DNA of 64,000 nt from Chelonoidis abingdonii (lineage: Eukaryota > Chordata > Testudines > Testudinidae). The stretch's first letter is position 1. The number at the start of each line of letters is the position of its first letter. A program made the position numbers and the translations under genes. The stretch covers positions 673,711 to 737,710 of the forward strand of contig NC_133774.1 in NCBI RefSeq assembly GCF_003597395.2, given 5' to 3'. Below, one piece after another: positions 54,735-64,000 of this stretch. Below the pieces are notes generated by a model. It was not told the origin of the DNA. It did not search any database and saw nothing but the letters and a program-made list of their open reading frames with translations.

Positions 54735-55855
54735 GACCGGCTCAGAGTGGAGAGGGGTAACTAGTGGTGGTCCCCAAGGGTCAGTCCTCGGACCAATCCG
54801 ATTCAATTTATTCATAAATGATCTGGAGAAAGGGGTAAAGAGTGAGGTGGCAAAAAGTTTGCAGGATGATAACTAACACTCCAAGAATAGTTCCGACAAA
54901 GCAGACTATGAAGAATTTCAAACAAATCTCAAAAACTAAATATGGGACACATGGCAAAATGAATTTCGTGATACATGTAAGTAATGCACAGGGAAAAATC
55001 AACCCAAACTCATCACAGATAAAGGAGGCATAGGAGCTCAATGAGTCAGGAAAAGATCTTGGCGCATCGTGGGACAGTATCTCTGAGAGATGTCGCATGC
55101 AGTAGTGCAGTGGTCAAAAGCAACAGGTATTGTTAGGAATCATTAAAGGGGTTAGAGAGATAAGCTGAGAATATATATTGCCCTATAGTCAGTCCATGTC
55201 TGCCCCACTCTCGAATACTGCCGTACAGATGTGGTTCCTTCACCTCAAAAAATATACAGCCACTGGAAAAGGTTCAGAGCAAGGGCAGTTAATGTAGAGG
55301 GGTTTGGAGATTCCCATCGAGAGAAATGAAGCAGAGACTAGGCTCTTCAGCTTGGAAAAAGAGACTAAGGGGGGATATGATAGAGGTCTATAAACTCATG
55401 AGTGATGTGGAGAAAGTGGATAAGGAAAAGTTATTTACTTATTCCCATAATCCAAGAACTAGGGGTCACCAAATGAAATTAATAGGTAGCAGGTTTAAAA
55501 CAAATAAAAGGAAGTTGTTCTTCACCCAGCGTGCAGTCAACTTGTGGAACTTCTTGCCTGAGGCGGTTGTGAAGGCTAGAACTATAACAGGGTTTAAAAG
55601 AGAACTGGATAAATTCATGGTGATTAAGTCCATAAATGGCTATTAGCCAGGATGAGTAAGGAATGGTATCCCTAGCCTCTGTTTGTCAGAGGATGGAGAT
55701 GGATGGTAGGAGAGAGATCACTTATCATTGCCTATTAGGTTCACTCACTCTGGGGCACCTGGCATTGGTCACTGTTGGTAGACAGGATACTGGGCTAGCT
55801 GGACCTTTTTGTCTGACCCCGTACGGCCACTCTTATGAGTGCTGCTGCTTGGAAC
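54735..55855 (+). pseudogene. CR1 LINE 3' part
   Basis: Starts with a GGTGGTCCCCAAGGGTCAGT (VPQGS) and FINDLEK-like RT remnant. 55326-55646 is an open frame ([44 protein letters not shown]), the last part of ORF2. The 3'UTR has GGGGCACCTGGCATTGGTCA and ACAGGATACTGGGCTAGCTG, typical of a reptile CR1 subfamily different from the one at 20311. Confidence 0.9.
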
Positions 55856-56186
55856 CTGACTGTGACGTGTCTGCGTGTCTACATTTACTGGCTTGGACCT
55901 AGAACATTTAACTCTTATTTCTTTTGTGCAGTTAATTAACCTTTAGTGAATTGTGACAGGACTGACCGCCAGCGTTGCTTTGGTACAGGATCTAGAGTGC
56001 ATTTGGCCTGGGGTGAGTGACTGGCCTTTGGCACTGGCAGGAACCTGAGTAGTGCTGTGATTTTTGGGGTGAGGGGCCGTCTGCCACAACGGCAGCTCTC
56101 TTGGGACTGTCTGTGACAGCAGGGTTAGGCTATTACTGTGCCCGAGGAGTAAATCACACTTGCTGCTTGGCTGGTGAAATCTAAGA
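55856..56186. other. No gene; possible LTR tail
   Basis: Unassigned sequence between two CR1 fragments. Confidence 0.35.
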
Positions 56187-56530
56187 AACATAGAATCATA
56201 GACTATCAGGGTTGGAAAGGACCTCAGGAGGTATCTAGCCCAACCCCCTGCTCAAAGCAGGACCAACTCCCAACTAAATCATCCCAGTCAGGGCTTTGCC
56301 AAGCCTGACCTTAAAGACCTCTATGGAAGGAGATGCCACCACCTCCCTGGGGAACCCATTCCAGTGCCACCACCCTCCTAGTGAAATTTTTTTTCCTAAT
56401 ATCCAACCTAAACCTCCCCCACTACAACTTAAGACCATTGCTCCTTGTTCTGTCATCTGGTACCACTGAGAACAGTCTTGATCCATCCTCTTTGGAACCC
56501 CCTTTCAGGAGTTGAAAGCAGCTATCAAGG
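56187..56530 (-). pseudogene. CR1 LINE 3' end, minus strand
   Basis: CATAGAATCATAGACTATCA, GGGTTGGAAAGGACCTCAGG and antisense ORF2 end (EVFKVRLGKALTGMI, HWNGFPREVVASPS). Confidence 0.92.
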
Positions 56531-57380
56531 ACAGAACACACTGCGGTTTGGGGTTGGTGCCCACTGGTAACAGTCTGCCCCGAGGCTGGCACCACCTTCG
56601 TCAGCCACTGCAGCCAGCCTGGTGGGCAGGGTGGGTAGGAGTCCAACACCCCCTTTGAAGGGATCTCTGCTACTGGCTCTCCGGGGCCAGGCTCCTTGCC
56701 AAGCAGCAGCGGTCACTACACAAGGTATGTGGGGAAGGGAGAAGCTGGGGATCAGGGATGACTCTCAAGGGAGAACCTCCTTTTTCTGCCTCTTGCCTAC
56801 TTGTGCCCAGTTCCTGCTCCCTGCAGGGGCTCTGCTGTCCAAGCAGCCCTGCTATCTGGCTCCCAATGTCACCCAGCTCTGGCTCCACCCCAAGGTCCCT
56901 GCTGTTCAGCTCCTCCCTAGACCTGGCTTCCTCCATGCTGCCCCCCGACGCTCTGCCCAGGGAAAGGGACTACCTGCCCAAGCCTGGCTTCCTCCACCAA
57001 GTACTGGCACTGGGGACCCCACTTACTCTGCAGCCAGGGCCCCTGGGCAGCAGTGAAGGGGTTACCCTGGTCCCATCTGTCCCTGGATCACCCTGCTCTG
57101 AGTTGTTGCTCCAGAGGGTTGGGAGGAAACCAGGGACACTGCGAGCTGCAGAGCCTGGGGCACACACAGCCCAGGGTCAAGTCACAGTGACCTTCATTTT
57201 TTCACTAATTAAACACCAAATAAAATTTCCTGGACACTTGAAAGATGATACAAGCTAAACCAAAGGGCCTTGTATGTCTGTGTATCCCTTCTCCTAGGCA
57301 GAGTCAGCAGCTGCAGGTGTCAAGTTCAGTGTCTGGAGCTTTCTCTTACCAATACACCCCCAGCGCCCTGGGCTGCATCC
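56531..57380. other. No gene recognised
   Basis: Overlapping frames in several directions, none with a known domain or splice-site context. Confidence 0.35.
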
Positions 57381-57516
57381 TGTGCCTCAGTTCCCCAGCG
57401 TGTGGTATGAAAGTCTGCTTGTGGTGTGATTGGTCCTGCTTTGAGCAGGGGGTGGGACTAGATGACTTCCAGAGTTCCCTTCCAACCCTGAGATTCTAGG
57501 ATTCTATGATTCTAGA
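57381..57516 (+). mobile_element. CR1 3' tail
   Basis: GGACTAGATGACTTCCAGAG, TTCCCTTCCAACCCTGAGAT and ATTCTAGGATTCTATGATTC. Confidence 0.9.
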
Positions 57517-58894
57517 CTGTTCCTTTCACACCCCACTCACAGTGCTGGCCGTGGCTAGCGAAAGCCGAGTTCAGAGGTGCCTTCACAGGGTTCACCTCCC
57601 GGTGCTCACCCCTGGGGTGAGGTGTCAAGCAATGTCTCTCTTGCTGCTGCCTCACTACAAGGGCAGGCTCTGTGCTGTCTTTCTCTGCAGTACTATCCTC
57701 ACACCAGCTCTAAAGTTTAGCCCCTAGATCTGCTTTGCACCAGTGCCTCATTTGGGGTGAAAGAAATGCCCAATTCCAACAGTTTTTTTATATTCGTGAA
57801 CAATACAGCAAGGCCAGAAGTGCCAGGCCTATGTGTTCCTCCACCCACGGATCCCAGCTCAGCCCTGATATTAGCTCTAATAATCACAAAAGAGGAACAA
57901 GAACTCTCCCTTGAAACTAGCCAGCCCCCTCTTTAATCACAAGAAACACCCAAGAACAAACACTCACCCACTTGTATGACTTGGTTTTGGCCTCCCTCCC
58001 CCCTGCTTAGCAAGTGAGTTTCAGCTGAGGGTGACTCCTCAATCAGTGCACGTAGGGCGCAGTTTGGCTATCCTTTACTCAGACAATGAGCAGAACCACA
58101 TTTTGTTGCCTCTGCACTCAGCCCTAAAGGGATCTGTAACCCAGCCCCAGCCAAAAGGGATCCTGGGGCCAAGCAGCTCTGTCTGCTGCACACCTAGGCC
58201 GAGTGGGTGTGTCTATGCAAACATGGTCTGCTCCTGGAATGTTTTCACCCAGCTTCCCCCGGATGTCAGGGGATGGCTCACTCACACCCTGCTTCCAGCT
58301 GTCACCTCTACAGCCCCCATGCTCTGCATCATACCTTATTCTATAGCTGGCTCGGCTCAACTCAGCAGTCGTGTAATTAGGACATTCAGCAGCGTCCTCC
58401 CCAGGAGACAGGTACTCCCAGAAGACAGTAGAAGGCTCAAGTGATACTATACCTTGGGGGAGTGCCCTGTAACCCCCATAGTCTTCATTTTTATATAATT
58501 GTAATTTACATATAAAGCATGCTGTGTGAAGAATCAGGGGCAAGGTTATGATCTGCTGAAAGTCATTTCTCTGTTCATAGATGTGTATCATTAATGAATA
58601 TGACGTTGTGAGAATTGTGTTGTGTGGTTGTCACTAAAACATGCTGTATGTTGGGGAATCAACCAGGTCTTAGCTCCCCAGAGGTAACAGCCAGGAAAGG
58701 AACCAACACCCGGGTGTGTAAAACAATCATCACCAGCCATCGTCCAGCAAGGGAGCTACAATGCAATGACTCCCCTGCATGAGGCCACTCCAGGGGAATT
58801 GCTCAGCCTCACCTGGGGACTCAGCAGTGCCCCAGACATGCCTGGACTTGAGTTCTCCAAGCACACGGACTGAGGGTGTAAAACAGGACACGAG
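57517..58894. other. No gene; partly old LTR-like repeat
   Basis: 58060-58215 matches 49740-49930. The remainder is unassigned. Confidence 0.4.
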
Positions 58895-59342
58895 GTGTAA
58901 CGATGTTGCCTCTGGTGGGACACAACTGAGAGTATCAGTTCAGGACAAACTGCTCAGAGCAGGGCAGTCACAGCCCCAGGCTGGGGTTCTTTATTACTAA
59001 GGCATCAAACCAGCCAGCCAGAGAGGACGTTGGTCTCACCCCACTAGCTAACCACACGTCACACAAACAATTCCCTTAGACACTCCAATTTCCCACCAGT
59101 GTCACTCGTCCTGGGGGTGAAGGGTTATGAAAACCAACACCCCAGTAAAAGAAAAAGGTTCTCTCGATCCCAAAGGACCAAGCCCCAGACCCAGGTCAAT
59201 ATGCAAATCAGATATTACCCACAAATCACACTGTGGCCAATCTAAAATCTAAAGGTTTATTCATAAAAAGAAATAAATAGAGATGAGAGCTAGAATTGGT
59301 TAAATGGAATCATTCACCAACAGTGATGGGAAAGTTCTTGGT
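58895..59342 (-). mobile_element. Family 1 LTR fragment, minus strand
   Basis: Same subfamily as 23795-24275 (TGCCTCTGGTGGGACACAAC, CACCCCAGTAAAAGAAAAAG, TTTATTCATAAAAAG). U3 is missing. Confidence 0.85.
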
Positions 59343-60051
59343 CCTCGTGCCTTTCTCTGGGTGATTCATGCACTAGAGCTGGATGTGGGGCTCCACGTGC
59401 GGTGATGCTGAGTGATACCACCACCTGGAGGCATTTGCTGCTGGTCACTAGCAAGGCATTGTGAGAGACAGCCCAGGTGAGAGAGAGTTCAGGGGGCTCA
59501 GTGGACCCACAGACCCCGTCACAGAGGTGCAGCGAGCAGGGTGAGATACACAGCTTGTTGTACTGAGCAAGATGTGCACTTCATACACAGGTGTAAAGAT
59601 GTAAAGGATAGTAGGAGGAGTTTGTTATTTTTGAATTGCTCATTTTGGGAAAGGGAGGTAGGGACAGAAAAGCAGGAAAATGATTGACAGCAGTGAAGCC
59701 ATTGCAAAGTTAGGCTGCAGGTTGCAGAAAAGGAGAGAGAGCACCAGAGACTATTGGAACGGAAAGACCTGGAGATAAAGGAGAAACAGAAGGGAAGAGT
59801 GTGTCTCCCACGCTAGAACTTTACTGGGGAAGGAACTAAACTGCAGCGTGGGGGCCGCAGGCAGTGATTCTAGGTGGGGGGTAACTGGAGAGAGAGGGGA
59901 GATGGAGACAGAGACGGGTGACCCTGCAGCTCAGCAAACAGCCCTGACACTAGGCGAGATGCTCTCGAGAGAGAGTGCCCAGAACAATTCTGGGGGGCGC
60001 CAGGAGCTCTGGGGCTGCAGAGTGGGGTCACGGTGCTGCTGGGATCACTGG

Positions 60052-60121
60052 TTACAGGTCACTTCTCATGGATTCACTCAAGTTCTGCCCCTTGATCCGG
60101 GTGAAAATGTTTGTGCCGACC
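60052..60121 (-). CDS. Gene C exon 4
   Basis: 70 nt after acceptor CCGCAG|G. It encodes VGTNIFTRIKGQN and a nine-residue tail ending in TAA at 60052-60054. An AGTAAA variant poly(A) signal lies at 59820-59825, the same relative place as in gene A. Confidence 0.9.
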
Positions 60122-62406
60122 CTGCGGGGAAGCACAGAGCTGAGGTTACTGGCCCAGCACGGGCCTGTGCCCCGGGCTGCCCCATACACTAGAGGGGGAA
60201 GGAGGCAGGGGCACAATCTGCATCCTCCTGAGGAGAAAAGCCCAGAGAGGGACACCCCATCTCCAGAGCACCCGGCCTGGGTGCTGAGCACCACAGTCTG
60301 GGGAACGCCCCTCCTCCAGGCTCCACCTCAGAGGCTTCAGGCCCCAGCACGCCAAGCGTGTGCTTGGGGTGGCATGCCGCGGGGGGCGCTCTGCCGGTCG
60401 CTCTGGTTGTCCACCAAAGCCGCGGGACCAGCGGACCCTCCACAGGCATGCCCGCGGGAGGTCCACCGGAGCCACCTGGCGCCCTCCCAGCAACCGGCAG
60501 AGCGCCCCCCCTTGGCATGCCGCCCCTACTCACAGGGACACCTGGCCGCACCATGCAGGGGCAGATAGGGGGCTGGCAGGCAATTCCTCCAGGCTCCACC
60601 TCAGGGGGGCACCCGGCCGCCCAGCCCAGGAAGGTAGCTTGGCTGTGAGCACCCCGCACTGGCACCGCCTCAGAGCCACCGAGCAGCACCTGGGCGGGGG
60701 CAGGCAGGGGCTCCACAGGCTGCACATCCCCGTGGGGCTTAGCAGAGCCACTGGGGGCAGGGATCTGCCAGCAGCCTCCTACTCAAAGCTCCCCTTGGTG
60801 CCCCCGGGAGGTGCCCCCCAGCCCCGCTGTAGCCCCCCCCCCCCCCCTGGCTGCTCACATGCTGGGTGCAGCCTGTGCTCTGAAAAGGGCTGAACACAAA
60901 CAGGCTCCCCAGGCAGGAGATATCTTGCAGCAAAGAGGGGCATGAAGTAGCACCAGAGGCCTGGGCCCCCTCCCCAGGGGTCAGGCCTAGGGCTGGTGCT
61001 AGACAAGTGCAAAGTGGACATTATGTGGCTAGGAGACAGCACTGCTGAAAGTGAACTGGGGGTTGTACTGGATCACAAATCGAACACGAGCCAACAGCGT
61101 GATGCAGCTGGGGAAAAAGGCTGATATAACTGAGGGCTGTGTTAACAGGAACGTCGTATTTACAACACAGGAGGTGACTGTCCCGCTCTCTTAATAGACA
61201 GTTAAGGGTTAATTCCTCTTTTACCTGTAAAGGATTAAGAAGTTCACCTAGCCTAGCTGACACCTGACCAGAGGAACCAATGGGGGGACAAAATGTTTTC
61301 AAAGAGGGAGGAATGAAATCAGTCTGTGTCTGTTCAGAACAGTTTGTGCCAGAGTGAAGGATCCAGGAATCAGCCATCTAACATTTCTGAAAAGTAGTAA
61401 GTGTTTAGAGCAGGAATGTATTAGATTATGTTTATTTTGTTTTGTGACTTCATTTTGCATAAGAGGGAGAATCAAATTGTGCGTCTTTGTGTAACTAAGG
61501 TTTTTGCCCAGAGGGACAGCCTCTATGTTTTGAATCTGTTGTCTGTGACAGTAGCTTGCATGCTAATCTCACAGAGGTATTCCTTTCACCCTTTTCCTTT
61601 AATTAAAGACTGGGAAAATATCTGGGGGGGAAGACAGAGTTTTCAAATGACTCTTCCATAAATGTTTGTTTAAACCATTTGGTGGTGGCAGCAACTAGAT
61701 CTAAGCTGGTAAATAAGCTTAGGGTTATCTCACACAGGTCCCCACATCTGTACCCTAAAGTTCAGAGTGGAGGTGTCACCTTGACAATGGTCCTGCTGTA
61801 GCCTGGCAGGATAGAGTAGGTGGCCTCTCAAGGTCCCTTCCAGCCCTACATGTCCAGGATTCTGCGAGACTCGCAGCCTGTTCAGGGGCCTGGCTTGGGG
61901 ACAGTTTTGGTGCTGAAGCCGCTCTCCGTGAGAGGCCTTGCTCCTGCATCCCAGTGCAGGCTGTGCTCCCGCGTTGACAGACACAGTTCACTGCCTCTTG
62001 CTCCAAATGCTTACAGGAGGCCTAGGACTTCTGGGGCTTTTCTGATGGTCCTGTCACTGTGTTCTCTCCTTCTCCTCCCTGGCAGGGTGAAGCTCACAAT
62101 GCTCAGTGCAGGAGCATCTGGGGAAGACGCTCTGGTGCCCCACTGCAGACCAGTGCCTGTCTCCTCTGGCCACAGGACTGTTCCCCACCCCATCACATGA
62201 GTCTCCTCCACACAGGTTGGGAGGGGAGCCCAGACCACCAGAGACCTCTCTGCTCCCTGGGGAATGAGGATTCCCAGTCACTCACATGGTTGCATTCCAG
62301 TTATTCTCTGCAGATCTGGCCTTCACTCGCAGCAGCCACATGGTCTGCAGAGTTTCCTTCCCATGCTTATCCACGAAGCACTGGCCCACAAAGACAGTCG
62401 TTGAGT
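60052..62406 (-). CDS. Gene C: avidin-like gene, exons 3 and 4 only (5' part off the window)
   Basis: Two coding exons, 62286-62406 and 60052-60121, joined in phase 2 and ending TAA. Recognised from STTVFVGQCF, LQTMWLLR and VGTNIFTRIKGQN. Trp97, Leu99, Trp110 and Asn118 are kept. No exon 2 homology is visible from 62407 to the window end, so exons 1-2 should lie beyond 64000 or be missing. Unusual: position 111 is Asn, giving an Asn-Ala-Thr sequon next to Trp110, and residue 114 (codon split by the intron) is Met instead of Arg. Confidence 0.85.
60335..60520 (+). mobile_element. Fragment of the GC-rich hAT MITE in intron 3 of gene C
   Basis: AGCACGCCAAGCGTGTGCTT, GGGGGGCGCTCTGCCGGTCG and CCGCGGGACCAGCGGACCCT match 47346-47599 internally. 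Terminal repeats lost. Confidence 0.7.
60998..61194 (+). mobile_element. CR1 fragment in intron 3 of gene C
   Basis: GACAGCACTGCTGAAAGTGA, GGGGGTTGTACTGGATCACA and CAACAGCGTGATGCAGCTG correspond to the CR1 ORF2 segment DHKxNxSQQC. Confidence 0.7.
61195..61740 (+). mobile_element. Probable retroviral LTR in intron 3 of gene C
   Basis: AGTTAAGGGTTAATTCCTCT, TTTACCTGTAAAGG and ACACCTGACCAGAGGAACCA, with AT-rich centre and TTTAATTAAAGACTGG. No second copy here; ends approximate. Confidence 0.5.
62286..62406 (-). CDS. Gene C exon 3
   Basis: 121 nt, acceptor GTGGCAG|ACTCA, donor CCAT|GTGAGTG. Same length and phases as exon 3 of genes A and B. It encodes the strand with GQCF, the TMWLLR strand and NNWNAT. 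Confidence 0.9.
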
Positions 62407-63460
62407 CTGCCACGGAATCAAACAGGAGTTAGAGCGAACGTCAGCGACACTCAGCCCGAGACCCTCAGAGCCCCGTTGTCCCCCAGCGGTGCCCACGAGT
62501 ATAGGGAAGAAGAGGGATTGCTTTGAGTGCCAGTCATGTGATGATCTCACGCTCCTGCACCTCTCTCTCACAAGCATGTCCCAGGCACCACAGGAGGTGG
62601 GTCTGGACAGTGATCGTGTGCAGAAGAGAAGTGACCAGCCAAGGCCCCAGTGAGTCACTGGCAGTGCCCAGGATGGACCCCAGGAGCTCTGACCTCACAG
62701 GTCTTGGCTACACAAACCATTTCCAGGGAAGTGCCTGGTGCGCACCAGCCCTGGGGTTTCACTGCTGCATGGGTCAGACTCACTTGGAGCAGGTTGGATG
62801 CAGCTGGCACTTGTGCTCTGTTTGCTGGAGCTGAGCTCGTGCTAGGGCGATAGTGGACACTTCCTGGGAAGAGTCCGCATGGCTGCAGACCCAGCTAGAC
62901 AGACCCGTCCGGAGGCAGAGACTTTGGGGGCACGTAGGGGGAGACGCAACACTGCATTTAATTGATTGTTCCAATGTTGTCACACTCAGTTTGGAGGCTG
63001 GGCCCCAGGGGGATAGCTGAGTGCCCCAGATCATGTAGCCACTCAGTGTGCGTTCCTCATGTCTGGGCCCCAGAGGGTCTCCAGGCGTGGTGTGCAGACG
63101 TGCTGGCCGCTCACAGCTGCACGTGGTGAGTGGGAGCTGCAGGTGCTCAGGATGTCTGACCAACCAGTCCCTGTGTGTCCTACGCTGGGCAGCCAGCCAT
63201 TGAGGCACCCCAATTCCTGGGGAGTTCTGCAAATTTGGGCTTTAATCTCTGTGCCTCAGTTCCCCACCTGTCGCGGGGGTAAGGCCATTGTCCTCCCGCC
63301 GGGGTGCAGGACAATCATTAACGTCTCTGACAGGCTCCGATACCGTGGCACCAAGCGCCATGGAAATGCCCGTGTGGCAGTGAGTGAGTGTTTATGCAGT
63401 GCCAGGCTCGGACAGTGAGCAGGGAATAAGGCAGGGCCGCGGACAGAAAGAGGAGAATTA
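62407..63460. other. Intron 2 of gene C; no exon recognised
   Basis: Upstream of exon 3 on the minus strand. Searched for the QPTFGFTV strand and other exon 2 signatures without success. Confidence 0.6.
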
Positions 63461-64000
63461 GAATTGCCAACTTCTCACTTGCTCAAAACCGAACACCCTT
63501 GCCCTGCCCCTGCCCTGCCCCTCCTCGGAGGCCCTGCCCCCACTCGCTCCATCCCCCCTCCCTCTGTCTGTCACTCTCCCCCCCCTCACTCACTTGCTCA
63601 TTTCCACTGGGCTGGGCAGGGGGCTGGGGTGTGGGAGGGGGTGAGGGCTCCAGCTGGGGGCGCGGGATCTGGGGTGGTGCCAGGGATGAGGGATTTGAGG
63701 TATAGGAGGGGGCTCCAGGCTGTGGGGTGGAGCTGAGGAATTCGGAGTATGGGAGAGGGCTTTGGGCTAAGGCAGGAGGTTGGGGTGTGGGAGGGAATAC
63801 GGACTCTGGGCTGGTGGTAGGGATTCCAGGGTGGGACCAGAAATTAGGGGTTTTGGGTGCATGAAGGGGCTCTGGGCTCAGGCAGGGAGTTGGCAGGGTG
63901 AGAGCTCTGTCTAGGGGTGCGGGTTCTAATGTGGAGCTGGGGATGAAGGGTTTGGGGTACAAGAGGGTGCTCCAGGATGGGATTGAGGGGTTCGCAGGGT
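63461..64000. repeat. Degenerate G-rich tandem repeat
   Basis: Loose repeats of GGGTGTGGGAGGGGGTGAGG and GGCTCTGGGCTNAGGCAGG type, cut by the window end. Confidence 0.55.

Noticed and set aside
1..64000. tRNA, rRNA or other structural RNA genes
   Set aside because: None recognised on either strand; the tRNA-like primer site at 32139 is only a short complement in a retroelement.

Overview
This is a noncoding-rich window of vertebrate nuclear DNA from a sauropsid, most likely a turtle. The evidence is the repeat content: CR1 LINEs with the AATTCTATGAT-type tail, GIY-YIG Penelope-like elements, Ty3/gypsy-like and retroviral LTRs and hAT MITEs. The genes are split by GT-AG introns and there is no operon structure.

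The only host genes I can support are three avidin family genes, all on the minus strand. Gene A (exons 21960->13281) and gene B (exons 45886->40215) each assemble from four exons with consensus splice sites and matching phases (0, 1, 2), giving 161 and 171 residues. Gene C contributes only exons 3 and 4 (62406->60052); exons 1-2 should lie past the right edge. Gene B keeps every biotin-contact residue I can place by chicken avidin numbering and has a canonical AATAAA downstream. Gene A has changed two of the three ureido-oxygen ligands (N12 to Ser, S16 to Cys) and the loop after Tyr33, so it may not bind biotin in the classical way. Gene C has an N-glycosylation sequon directly after the intersubunit tryptophan. 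Genes A and B share an identical stretch of about 641 bp covering promoter, exon 1 and part of a 55-bp VNTR, although their exons 2-4 are clearly diverged.

Layout: 1-12.5 kb is a nest of transposons (hAT MITE, a LINE split by a Penelope-like element, a second Penelope-like element split by a retroviral LTR, CR1). 13.2-22.3 kb is gene A, with a solo LTR, a minisatellite containing an 884-base N gap, another LTR and a CR1 in its introns. 23.8-37.5 kb holds two copies of an odd inverted composite LTR retroelement. 37.5-39.4 kb has nested LTRs and CR1. 39.7-46.2 kb is gene B. 46.5-59.8 kb is again repeats (nested LTRs, a 2.1-kb DNA transposon, CR1). 60.0-62.4 kb is gene C, followed by low-complexity DNA.

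If expressed, the avidins would be secreted tetrameric beta-barrel proteins (in birds, biotin-sequestering egg-white proteins). Parts of 23.8-37.5 kb show dense one-base indels typical of unpolished long reads, so reading frames there should be treated with caution.
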